A stretch of 64,000 nt of DNA, from assembly GCF_019972155.1 (NCBI RefSeq), contig NZ_BOVL01000022.1:349239-413238 (forward strand). The letters are read 5' to 3'. Position 1 is the stretch's first letter; the number at the start of each line of letters is the position of its first letter. Below the pieces are notes generated by a model. It worked only from the letters and a program-made list of their open reading frames with translations, ran no database searches and was not told where the DNA came from. The stretch comes from Bradyrhizobium sp. RD5-C2. GTDB lineage: Bacteria; Pseudomonadota; Alphaproteobacteria; Rhizobiales; Xanthobacteraceae. The position numbers were made by a program, and so were the translations under genes. Shown here piece after piece: positions 33,452 through 41,810 of the stretch.

Positions 33452-35256
33452 AGTGTCGGCAGCCTGACCACGAAACGAGCGCCGGCGACGGTGGGCTTGC
33501 CGTCTTCGTCCGCAGGGCCCGTGCGGTTCTCGGCCCAGATGCGTCCGCCGTGCGCTTCGATGATCTGCTTGGAGATCGACAGCCCAAGGCCGGAGTTCTG
33601 GCCAAAACCTTGGTGCGGCCGGTCGGTGTAGAAGCGCTCGAAGATCCGCTCCAGCGCATCCTCGCCGATGCCGGGCCCGTCATCGTCGACCACGATCTCG
33701 ATCTCGCCGCGGGTGCGGCGGCAGACGATGCGCACCTTGTCGCCCGGCTTGGAGAACGATTGCGCGTTCGAGAGCAGGTTCGAGATCACCTGGCCGAGCC
33801 GGGAATCATGGCCCGGCACCGAGAGCGTGTCGGTCGGTCCGCGGCCCTCGAAGCGGGCTTCGACGGCGACGTCGTGGCCGAGCCGGGTCTCGTTGGCGAC
33901 GCTGGTCAACGTGGTCAGCAGCCGGCGCAGATCGACGGGCGCCATATCCTGGCGCTGCAATTCGGCGTCGAGCCGGCTCGCGTCTGAAATGTCGGAGATC
34001 AGGCGGTCGAGCCGCCTGACGTCATGCTCGATCACGGCGAGCAGCCGCGCGCGGCTGTTCTCGTTGCGCGCCAAAGGCAGCGTCTCGACCGCGGAGCGCA
34101 GCGAGGTCAGCGGGTTCTTCAGCTCATGGGCGACATCGGCGGCGAACATCTCGATCGCCTCGATGCGGCTGTAGAGCGCGTTGGTCATGTCGCGCAGCGC
34201 GCCCGAGAGATGGCCGATCTCGTCGCGCCGTCCGGTGAAGTCGGGAATCTCGACGCGGGTCTGGATGCGGTTGCGGACGCGCTCGGCGCTTTCGGCGAGC
34301 CGTCGCACCGGGCCCGCGATCGTGCTCGCCAGCAGCAGCGACAGCATGATCATGACGGTGGATGCGACCCCGCCGATCTTGAGGATGGCGAGGCGCTCCG
34401 ACATCACCAGCTGGTCGATGTCGTCGCCCTGGGTGGTCAGCATCAATGCGCCGCGCACGGCGCGGAAATGCTGCACCGGAACGGCAACCGAGACGATGAT
34501 CGCGCCGCGATCGGTGACGCGCACCGCGCTGCCCTTCATGCCCTCGAGCGATTGCGCGACTTCGGAATAGCCCTTGCCGCCTTCGGGGCCGAGCTCGCGG
34601 TAGATCGGCAGGTCGCCGCGGTTGAGCCAGGTCTTGATCGTGGCCTTGGTCTTCTCATACAGCGACGGCTTCTCCGACGGCGGCGGCAGCTCCATGCGCA
34701 GCACGTCGCCGCGCGCGAACAGGTTGCGGCTGTCGAGGATCAGGCCGCCGTCGCGGTCGAAGATGCGGGCCCGCGTCTTGGTCGGCGCGATCAGGCGGCG
34801 CAGCGTCGGCGCGACGCGCTCGGGATTGATCGGAAAATCCGCCGATTCATCCGGCTGGCCAAAACTCTCGCCGGGCTTGAGGTCGAGCAGCCGGTCGGGA
34901 TCGATGGTGACGGTGTTGCCTTCGACGGTCGCAGACGCCGCGATCGCCTCCGAAATGATCTCGGCATAGACCAGAAGGCTCTGCGTGCGCGCCTCGATCA
35001 GGCCGGCGCGGAATTGCGAGAGATAAAGGATGCTGGCGACCAGCGCGACGAGGCCGGCAAGGTTGAGCGAGACGATGCGGCGCGTCAGGCTCGAGAACGA
35101 CAGCGCGAAGAAGAACTGACCGGCGCGGCGCACCCAGCCGAGCGGACGGCGCCAGCCTTTGTCCCGCACCAGATCGTCGGCCACGGCCTCTTGATCGAGG
35201 AGCTGTGAGCCGTCCTCGGGGTTCAGTCCCTGCTCGAGCTGCGTTCGATCAAGCAC
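33448..35256 (-). CDS. chvG: Membrane sensor histidine kinase ChvG (ExoS family)
   Basis: Senses envelope or acid stress and phosphorylates ChvI. About 602 residues: a cytoplasmic N-terminus, TM1 near residues 65-82, a periplasmic sensor of about 200 residues, TM2 near 298-315 and HAMP. The HisKA domain has the phospho-acceptor His near residue 377 (DVAHELKNPLTSL), and the HATPase_c domain shows NLLSNAQSF, DDGPGI and NSGLGLSI. TTG 35262 and GTG 35256 are candidate starts in the same frame; GTG 35256 is preferred, without a strong ribosome site to settle it. Its stop overlaps hprK by 4 bp, and chvI lies 110 bp upstream on the same strand. In related rhizobia the periplasmic partner ExoR represses this kinase; exoR is not in the window. 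Confidence 0.94.
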   Translation of the reverse strand: MLDRTQLEQGLNPEDGSQLLDQEAVADDLVRDKGWRRPLGWVRRAGQFFFALSFSSLTRRIVSLNLAGLVALVASILYLSQFRAGLIEARTQSLLVYAEIISEAIAASATVEGNTVTIDPDRLLDLKPGESFGQPDESADFPINPERVAPTLRRLIAPTKTRARIFDRDGGLILDSRNLFARGDVLRMELPPPSEKPSLYEKTKATIKTWLNRGDLPIYRELGPEGGKGYSEVAQSLEGMKGSAVRVTDRGAIIVSVAVPVQHFRAVRGALMLTTQGDDIDQLVMSERLAILKIGGVASTVMIMLSLLLASTIAGPVRRLAESAERVRNRIQTRVEIPDFTGRRDEIGHLSGALRDMTNALYSRIEAIEMFAADVAHELKNPLTSLRSAVETLPLARNENSRARLLAVIEHDVRRLDRLISDISDASRLDAELQRQDMAPVDLRRLLTTLTSVANETRLGHDVAVEARFEGRGPTDTLSVPGHDSRLGQVISNLLSNAQSFSKPGDKVRIVCRRTRGEIEIVVDDDGPGIGEDALERIFERFYTDRPHQGFGQNSGLGLSISKQIIEAHGGRIWAENRTGPADEDGKPTVAGARFVVRLPTL

Positions 35257-35366
35257 TGGCAAAGCTGCCGGTTGGTATGGATGTCGTCCCGCGAAGCAGA
35301 CAGTCGCCCGAGCTTACCCCAGCCGTGCGGAGCCTGTCAGTTAACAAGCCGCTCCTGAAGCGCAGA

Positions 35367-36068
35367 TCAGGCTTCCTTGAAGCGATAGCCGACGCCGTAC
35401 AGCGTCTCGATCATCTCGAAATCGTCGTCGACCACCTTGAACTTCTTGCGCAGCCGCTTGATGTGGCTGTCGATGGTGCGGTCGTCGACATAGACCTGGT
35501 CGTCATAGGCCGCGTCCATCAGCGCGTTGCGGCTCTTCACGACGCCGGGGCGGGTGGCGAGCGCCTGCAGGATCAGGAATTCGGTCACGGTGAGCGTCAC
35601 CGGCTCGTTCTTCCAGGTGCAGGTGTGGCGCTCCGGATCCATCCGCAGCAGGCCGCGGTCGAGCGCGCGGGCGTCCGGCTCCTTCGGCGCCGCGGTCGGA
35701 TCCTTCGGCTGGCCGCGGCGCAGCACCGCCTTGACGCGTTCGACCAAGAGGCGCTGGGAGAACGGCTTCCGGATGAAGTCGTCGGCGCCCATTTTCAGAC
35801 CGAACAATTCGTCGATCTCTTCATCCTTCGAGGTGAGGAAGATCACCGGCAGGTCGGATTTCTGGCGCAGCCGGCGCAGCGTTTCCATGCCGTCCATGCG
35901 CGGCATCTTGATATCCAGGATCGCGAGATCGGGCGGCGACGTGCGAAACCCATCCAGCGCCGACGCACCGTCCGTGTAGGTCATGATGCGATAGCCTTCG
36001 GCTTCGAGCGCGATCGAGACCGACGTGAGAATGTTGCGGTCGTCGTCGACCAAGGCGATTGTGGGCAT
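35367..36068 (-). CDS. chvI: OmpR-type response regulator ChvI
   Basis: Transcription regulator of the ChvG/ChvI system, controlling envelope, acid and symbiosis genes in rhizobia. 233 residues: receiver domain with phospho-acceptor Asp52 (LAILDIKMPRMDG), acidic pocket DDD at 8-10, Lys in IRKPFS, then a winged-helix domain (MDAAYDDQVYVDDRTIDSHIKRLRKKF, in two pieces). ATG at 36068. First gene of the chvI-chvG-hprK operon. Confidence 0.97.
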   Translation of the reverse strand: MPTIALVDDDRNILTSVSIALEAEGYRIMTYTDGASALDGFRTSPPDLAILDIKMPRMDGMETLRRLRQKSDLPVIFLTSKDEEIDELFGLKMGADDFIRKPFSQRLLVERVKAVLRRGQPKDPTAAPKEPDARALDRGLLRMDPERHTCTWKNEPVTLTVTEFLILQALATRPGVVKSRNALMDAAYDDQVYVDDRTIDSHIKRLRKKFKVVDDDFEMIETLYGVGYRFKEA

Positions 36069-36306
36069 GAGCTGCTTTCACAATGAGAGTGGTTTAGACG
36101 GCGGGCACTCTGGCGACTCGCCGTAGAAAATGGGCTTCGAACGCGGTCAACGAGCAATGCAAGCTGGGCTGAAGTGTGACCGAGTTCCGCAAAACGCTCT
36201 GCGACCCACGCGTTGGACCCCCATATAGCACCCTGAGACCGTGAGAAAAGGCTATTTTTTCAACGGGAACCGGCTCGATTCGCCCTCAAAATGACCCGAT
36301 AGGCCC

Positions 36307-37041
36307 ATGCAACCGACCGCCGACTTTGACCCCGCCGATCTTGCCCGCTCGCTGCTCCGCCGCAGCCGCCAGGGCGCGCTCGCCACGCTGATGGCCGGTA
36401 CCGGCGATCCCTATTGCTCGCTGGTCAATCTGGCCAGCCACCCCGACGGCTCGCCGATCCTGCTGATTTCCCGGCTGGCGCTGCATACGAAGAACATCCT
36501 GGCCGACAGCAGGGTGTCGCTGATGCTGGACGAGCGTGCCGAGGGCGATCCGCTGGAGGGCGCCCGGATCATGCTGGCCGGCCGGGCGGAGGAGGTCGCG
36601 GAGGCCGAGCAGGAGCTCGTTCGCCGGCGCTACCTTGGCGCTCATCCATCGGCGGAAGCCTTTGTAGAGTTTAAGGATTTCTCGTTTTTCGCGATCCGGC
36701 CGAGCGGCGCCCATCTGGTCGCCGGGTTCGGCCGGATCGTCGACCTCAAGCCTGCACAGTTTCTGACCGACCTCGGTGGTGCCGAAGCGCTGCTGGAGGC
36801 CGAGGCGGGCGCGGTGGCGCATATGAACGAGGATCACCGCGAGGCCATGAACCTCTACGCTATGCGGCTGCTTGGCGCGGAAAGTGCTGACTGGCTGTGC
36901 ACCGGCTGCGACCCCGAGGGCATGGACATGCAGGCCGGCCGCAACACGCTGCGGCTTGATTTCCCCGAGCGGGTCAGCAACGGCACCGAGCTGCGCAAGA
37001 TGCTGGTGCGGCTCGCCGGCGAAGCGCGCGCCAAGGGATAG
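36307..37041 (+). CDS. HugZ-family haem-utilisation/PNPOx-like protein
   Basis: A 244-residue cytoplasmic protein. The N-terminal split-barrel flavin-binding-like domain (LARSLLRRSRQGALATLMAG, then PYCSLVNLASHPDGSPILLISRLALHTKN in part) belongs to the PNPOx-like superfamily. The C-terminal DUF2470 domain (about residues 165-240) carries HMNEDHREAMNLYA with paired histidines. In HugZ this arrangement binds and degrades haem; the actual substrate here is not proven. It is divergent from chvI (238-bp gap) and precedes pckA by 888 bp. Confidence 0.87.
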   Translation: MQPTADFDPADLARSLLRRSRQGALATLMAGTGDPYCSLVNLASHPDGSPILLISRLALHTKNILADSRVSLMLDERAEGDPLEGARIMLAGRAEEVAEAEQELVRRRYLGAHPSAEAFVEFKDFSFFAIRPSGAHLVAGFGRIVDLKPAQFLTDLGGAEALLEAEAGAVAHMNEDHREAMNLYAMRLLGAESADWLCTGCDPEGMDMQAGRNTLRLDFPERVSNGTELRKMLVRLAGEARAKG

Positions 37042-37929
37042 GCAAGGGATGGCGGGGCACGACCGGCTCGCTCCGAGCGGCGGTGCTGGCGCGACGAGAC
37101 ATGGTGTCGCACGGTGCGGCTCCGCGCGCAGTTGCCGAGGCCGGGTGCAGCGTTTCTGACAGCGCGATCATTTTCGTAGCGGCGCTGACATGATCGCCGG
37201 AGGGCGCGATCCGGGTTACGAGAAAATTTCCGGTGCTGCTGCGCTGGAAAATCGTTCGGATTGCGAAGTTCAACCGCGCTGAATGCACGTCCAACGCGGT
37301 GATTGCGTTACCATCGATCGTTGCGGTCAGTGATCTTGTTGCCGCCGAACGCAGTGCGCGTTGCGGAACATTCGTCGTCGCCGGGGATTGAAATGATCCA
37401 GCTTGGACGACGGAGCGTTGAGCTCAATCGCATGCAGCTCAATGCCGACCCAGTGGTGCCATCCGCGTGCAACACGATGGTGCACGACATGCCTGGCACG
37501 GCAGCGCAGCGTCAACTCGCGGCGGTTGATCTCAACGACACATCCTCAGCGCGAAACGCATACCGGGCATTCGCCGTGCCTGCTGCGTTGCGCGGCGCGG
37601 ACATACGCCAATCGCTGGCACTCTTTGTGCATCGCAACGCCTTGCTGGCGGCGGGAAAGGCGACGAAACCTCGCCCGATCGCCGCGAAAACAACGGGAAA
37701 GCGAAAGCAAAGCGAAAGGGTTTCGCGCTGCGGTATTTGCACCCAATGATGTGCTGGCCTTGGAATAAACCAAAAGCCGTTCGACTGGCTTGGCAAGCCC
37801 GGCGATCCCCACTATTAGGTCGCCGGACCGGGGCCGAGAGGCTATATTCTGTTGACGGTCATCACCGCGACGGGGCGCGACTAGCGACATTCGCGCGAAC
37901 AAGGATACGCGGGTTCGAGGAGGTTCTTC
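37042..37929. other. 888-bp region upstream of pckA without a convincing gene
   Basis: The longest gene-free stretch in the window. Several frames are open for 60-150 codons but their products are arginine- and serine-rich and lack family-like features. Around 37640-37735 is an A/G-rich tract (GGGAAAGCGAAAGCAAAGCG). The last 120 bp should contain the pckA promoter and leader; GAGGAGG lies 8 nt before the GTG. A regulatory RNA or long leader is possible but not shown. Confidence 0.5.
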
Positions 37930-39546
37930 GTGCAAGAGACGGGCGTGCATAACGGTGCCTTCGGTGCCGACAAATTCGGCTTAAAAAATCTCAAGGGCGT
38001 GCATTGGAACTATGGTGCGCCGCAGCTCTACGAGCACTCGTTGCGCAATGGCGAAGCGGTGCTCTCGGCCGATGGCGCGCTTTGCGCGGATACCGGTGAG
38101 TTCACCGGCCGCAGCCCGAAGGACAAGTTCACGGTCCGCGACGGGCTGACCGACAAGAGCATGTGGTGGGCTGGCAACCAGTCGATCACCTCGGAGCAGT
38201 TCGCGACGCTGCATGCCGACTTCCTCAAGCATGCCGAAGGCATGACGCTGTTCGCGCAGGATCTCTACGGCGGCGCCGACCCGACGCATCGGATCAAGAC
38301 GCGCGTCTTCACCGAGCTCGCCTGGCACTCGCTGTTCATCCGCACGCTACTCATCCGCCCGGAGACGTCGGAGCTCGCGAGCTTCGTGCCCGAACTCACG
38401 ATCATCGATCTGCCGAGCTTCCGCGCCGATCCGAAACGTCACGGCTGCAAATCGGAGAACGTCGTCGCGATCGATTTCGCCCGCAAGATCGTCCTGATCG
38501 GCGGGTCTTATTATGCCGGCGAAATGAAGAAGAGCGTGTTCACCACGCTGAACTTTTATCTGCCTGAGAAGGGCGTGATGCCGATGCATTGCTCGGCCAA
38601 TGTCGGCCCCGACGGCGACACCGCGATCTTCTTCGGCTTGTCCGGCACCGGCAAGACCACGCTCTCGGCCGATCCCAAGCGCACGCTGATCGGCGACGAC
38701 GAGCATGGCTGGAGCGATGACGGCGTCTTCAACTTCGAAGGCGGCTGCTACGCCAAGTGCATCAAGCTGTCAGGCGAAGCCGAGCCGGAAATCTATGCCG
38801 CCAGCAAGCGTTTCGGCGCGGTGCTGGAGAACGTCGTGCTCGGCGCGAACGATCGCGTGCCGGATTTCGACGACGGCTCGAAGACCGAGAACACCCGCTC
38901 GGCCTATCCGCTCGATTTCATTCCGAACGCCTCGCGCACCGGCCGCGCGCCGCATCCGAAGAATGTGGTGATGCTCGCCGCCGACGCTTTCGGCGTGATG
39001 CCGCCGATCGCCAAGCTGACGCCGGCGCAGGCGATGTATCACTTCCTGTCCGGCTACACCGCGAAGGTTGCCGGCACCGAGCGTGGTCTCGGCAACGAGC
39101 CGCAGCCGGAATTCTCGACCTGCTTCGGTTCGCCGTTCCTGCCGCGCGATCCGTCGGTCTACGGCAATCTGCTGCGCGAATTGATCGCCAAGCACAATGT
39201 CGATTGCTGGCTGGTCAACACCGGCTGGACCGGTGGCAAGTACGGCACCGGCCGTCGCATGCCGATCAAGGTGACCCGCGCACTGCTCACCGCGGCGCTG
39301 AACGGCTCGCTCCGCAATGCCGACTTCCGCACCGACAAGTATTTCGGCTTCGCGGTGCCGACCTCGCTGCCGGGCGTCGAGCCGCACATCCTCGACCCGA
39401 TCAAGACCTGGGCCGACAAGGTCGACTTCGACAAGACCGCGCGTGCGCTGGTCGGCATGTTCCAGAAGAACTTCGCCAAGTTCGAAGCGCAGGTCGACGC
39501 CGAAGTCCGCGCCGCCGCGCCGGAAGTGAAGCTCGCGGCGGAGTAG
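37930..39546 (+). CDS. pckA: Phosphoenolpyruvate carboxykinase (ATP)
   Basis: Converts oxaloacetate and ATP to PEP, CO2 and ADP: the first committed step of gluconeogenesis when cells grow on succinate or malate. 538 residues, standard length. Visible motifs: the kinase-1a P-loop GLSGTGKTTLS (about 236-246), the metal-binding IGDDEHGWSDDG, FEGGCYAK, and GRRMPIKVTR near the substrate site. The start is GTG 37930 with GAGGAGG eight bases upstream. A strong intrinsic terminator follows at 39573-39602. Its position next to chvI/chvG fits the known control of pckA by ChvI in Agrobacterium and Sinorhizobium (established in relatives, inferred here). Confidence 0.97.
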   Translation: MQETGVHNGAFGADKFGLKNLKGVHWNYGAPQLYEHSLRNGEAVLSADGALCADTGEFTGRSPKDKFTVRDGLTDKSMWWAGNQSITSEQFATLHADFLKHAEGMTLFAQDLYGGADPTHRIKTRVFTELAWHSLFIRTLLIRPETSELASFVPELTIIDLPSFRADPKRHGCKSENVVAIDFARKIVLIGGSYYAGEMKKSVFTTLNFYLPEKGVMPMHCSANVGPDGDTAIFFGLSGTGKTTLSADPKRTLIGDDEHGWSDDGVFNFEGGCYAKCIKLSGEAEPEIYAASKRFGAVLENVVLGANDRVPDFDDGSKTENTRSAYPLDFIPNASRTGRAPHPKNVVMLAADAFGVMPPIAKLTPAQAMYHFLSGYTAKVAGTERGLGNEPQPEFSTCFGSPFLPRDPSVYGNLLRELIAKHNVDCWLVNTGWTGGKYGTGRRMPIKVTRALLTAALNGSLRNADFRTDKYFGFAVPTSLPGVEPHILDPIKTWADKVDFDKTARALVGMFQKNFAKFEAQVDAEVRAAAPEVKLAAE

Positions 39547-39572
39547 ACCGCTCGCGCTGATCTCGCGATTTG

Positions 39573-39602
39573 AAAAGGCGGCCCGCGTGGCCGCCTTTTT
39601 AT
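39573..39602 (+). terminator. Intrinsic terminator of pckA
   Basis: Stem AAAAGGCGGCC (39573-39583) and GGCCGCCTTTT (39589-39599) with a 5-nt loop, then a run of T residues ending at 39602. A textbook Rho-independent structure, 27 bp after the pckA stop. Confidence 0.9.
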
Positions 39603-39642
39603 TTGCAGTTGTCTTTCTCTATCCGCGCGACACTTCCTCAAT

Positions 39643-39745
39643 CCGTCACCCTGAGGAGCGCGAAGCGCGTCTCGAAGGGTCGACGGGCACCAGCCGGGCC
39701 GTGCATCCTTCGAGACGCGCCTGCGGCGCTCCTCAGGATTACGGG
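39643..39745. repeat. Family B palindromic repeat, copy 2
   Basis: Begins CCGTCACCCTGAGGAGCGCG and ends CCTCAGGATTACGGG, with GTCTCGAAGGGTCGACGG and GTGCATCCTTCGAGACGC inside. Lies between the pckA terminator and the stop of the convergent arginase gene. Confidence 0.88.
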
Positions 39746-39780
39746 ATTGGCGCGGTGCGCACAACGCACTGGCTGCTCCG

Positions 39781-40758
39781 CTACTCCCCTATCTCCGGCA
39801 ACACCGCATTGCTCGGCGTCTGCCTGTCCGTGATCTGCAGGCCGAACAGGCTGCCGATCAATTCGACGGCAACGCGCGCGGTGCGGCCGCGCTCGTCGAG
39901 GAACGGATTGAGCTCGACGATATCGAGCGAGCGCACCAGTCCGGAATCGTGCAGCAGCTCCATGATCAGATGGGCTTCCCGATACGTCGCGCCGCCCGGC
40001 ACGGTGGTGCCGACGCCGGGCGCGACTTCCGGATCGAGGAAGTCGACGTCGAACGAGACATGCAGCACGCCGTTCTTGGCCCTGACGCGCTCGATGATGC
40101 GGCGGATGAGCACGGCGACGCCGAACTCGTCGATCTGGCGCATGTCTGATATCGAGACGTTGCGTTGCCGCAAAAGCTTGCGCTCCAGCGGATCGACCGA
40201 GCGCGTGCCGATCAGGTCGAGTTGATCCGGCGGGATCGAGGCGCGCGGCAGTCCGCCGAGCAAATCGTCGAGGCCCGGCTCGCCGCACAGGAAGGCCGCC
40301 GACATGCCGTGCATGTTGCCGGTGATGGTGGTAGCCGGCGTGTTGTAGTCGGCATGCGCATCGACCCACAGCGCGAACAACGGCCGGCCCTTTTCCTGCC
40401 AGTAGCGCGCGACGCCGTTGATCGACCCCATCGACAATGAGTGATCGCCGCCCATGAAGATCGGGATCGCGCCGGAATGCGCCAGCCAGTAGGCGCGCTC
40501 GGAGAGGGCGCGGGTCCAGGTCTTCACCTCGTCGTAGAATCTGGTGTTCGCCGGCGCCGGGCCGTCGGCGACCACAGCCGGGATCGCAAGGTTGCCGTGA
40601 TCGTCGACGTGGAAGTCGAGCTGCTCGAGCAGCCGCGCGATGCCCGCGGTGCGCAGCGCGTCCGGGCCCATCAGCGGGCCGGGTTGCGAGGCGCCGATCT
40701 CGATGGGAACGCCAAGCAGGGCGATGCGCGAGGGCTTGGAATTGTCGGCTTCGGACAT
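39781..40758 (-). CDS. rocF: Arginase
   Basis: Hydrolyses arginine to ornithine and urea with a binuclear Mn centre. 325 residues. The metal-binding motifs of the ureohydrolase family are all present: GGDHSLSMGS, DAHADYNTP and SFDVDFLDPEVAPGVGT, and a C-terminal SLDIVELNPFLDERGRTA. The frame is open to 40812, but the ATG at 40758 begins the family sequence after a short leader. Ureohydrolase relatives (agmatinase, guanidinobutyrase) share these motifs, but TTITGNMHGMSAAFL supports the arginase branch. Confidence 0.9.
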   Translation of the reverse strand: MSEADNSKPSRIALLGVPIEIGASQPGPLMGPDALRTAGIARLLEQLDFHVDDHGNLAIPAVVADGPAPANTRFYDEVKTWTRALSERAYWLAHSGAIPIFMGGDHSLSMGSINGVARYWQEKGRPLFALWVDAHADYNTPATTITGNMHGMSAAFLCGEPGLDDLLGGLPRASIPPDQLDLIGTRSVDPLERKLLRQRNVSISDMRQIDEFGVAVLIRRIIERVRAKNGVLHVSFDVDFLDPEVAPGVGTTVPGGATYREAHLIMELLHDSGLVRSLDIVELNPFLDERGRTARVAVELIGSLFGLQITDRQTPSNAVLPEIGE

Positions 40759-40866
40759 GCGGCAGGGCTCCCAAAGGCGTGGAACAGAAGCGACGCGCCA
40801 CTGTTCCCTCAACCCTTGAAATAGGCAACCCGGTCCAATCGGGCCATGTGGATAGTCAGGTGGTGC

Positions 40867-41685
40867 TTACGCCTTGAAATAGGCGATCTGCGTCGTGGTG
40901 GCGAGCAGGCGGCCGGACGGCGACCACAATTCGCCGTGCTGGTCGCCGTAGCTCTTGTGGAAGGTCTTGGCGTCGGCGGTGGCGAGCACGCGGGTGGTGT
41001 CCTCCGCATCCATGTCGGCAGCGTCGACGTGGAAATAGGTGGTCAGCGACACCGTGCCGAACGGCACCAGCTCGTGGCGCGCGTGGAACACACGGCCGAA
41101 GAACGCGTCCGACATCGACATCAGCGACAGCGCATCGAGCTTGCGCGGCACGCGGTCGGCGATCCACAGCTTGGAGTAAGGGCTCGACGGCTGCTTCGCG
41201 GCGCCGCCGCCGAACTTCGGTTCGCCCTCGACGAAGCGGAAATCATACTGGTTGGCCCAGGTCATCGCGAGCTTCGGATAGGGCCGCAGCTCTTCGAACG
41301 GGGTCGCGTCGGGAAACTCGGCGGGCTGGTGCGACCAGGACGGGCGGCGCTCGGCAAACACCGCCGTCGCCAAGGTCGCGACCTCGCCGCCACCTTGCGT
41401 CATCTCGACCGACCAATGCTGGCTCGAGCGGTTGCTTCTCACCAGGCGGACATCGAGATCGAACACGCCCTCGGCGACCGGCGCGCAGTAGTTGACCGTC
41501 AGCGCCAGCGGATCGCCGGCGCGCTGCGGGTGCTGCATCAGCGCGCGCAGGATCGTCGCGGCGGTGCAGCCGCCGAACGGGCCGACGAACGCCCAGTAAT
41601 CCGGGCTGGTCCGTCCCTGCCAGCGGCTGTCGCCGGCAGTCACTGTGGTGGCTTCATCGAAAAGGTGCGGAGCCTTGGTGAGCAT
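40867..41685 (-). CDS. Acyl-CoA thioesterase II-like (double hotdog) protein
   Basis: 272 residues composed of two hotdog-like halves (thioesterase-like superfamily, 4HBT_3 type). The first half has WAFVGPFGGCTAATILRALM, resembling the TesB substrate-tunnel helix; the second has WIADRVPRKLDALSLMSMSDAF and SLTTYFH with HGELWSPSGRLLATTTQI near the C-terminus, the usual catalytic Gln/Thr/Asp region. Substrate is unknown, presumably a fatty acyl-CoA. It lies 108 bp upstream of the arginase start on the same strand. ATG at 41685. Confidence 0.85.
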   Translation of the reverse strand: MLTKAPHLFDEATTVTAGDSRWQGRTSPDYWAFVGPFGGCTAATILRALMQHPQRAGDPLALTVNYCAPVAEGVFDLDVRLVRSNRSSQHWSVEMTQGGGEVATLATAVFAERRPSWSHQPAEFPDATPFEELRPYPKLAMTWANQYDFRFVEGEPKFGGGAAKQPSSPYSKLWIADRVPRKLDALSLMSMSDAFFGRVFHARHELVPFGTVSLTTYFHVDAADMDAEDTTRVLATADAKTFHKSYGDQHGELWSPSGRLLATTTQIAYFKA

Positions 41686-41810
41686 GCAGATCTTTCAATA
41701 TTGGCTAGCACTTCCGTCATCGCTGGGAGCAATGACGCTCGACATGCAATAGCCCGGCAAGCATGACGAATTCAATGATGTCGGACGTAATCGATTTCCG
41801 CGTCCCGGGA

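Noticed and set aside
37303..37749. A 148-codon + strand open frame upstream of pckA as a gene
   Set aside because: Arg/Ser/Ala-rich with no ribosome site and codon use unlike neighbours; frames of similar length occur on the opposite strand too.
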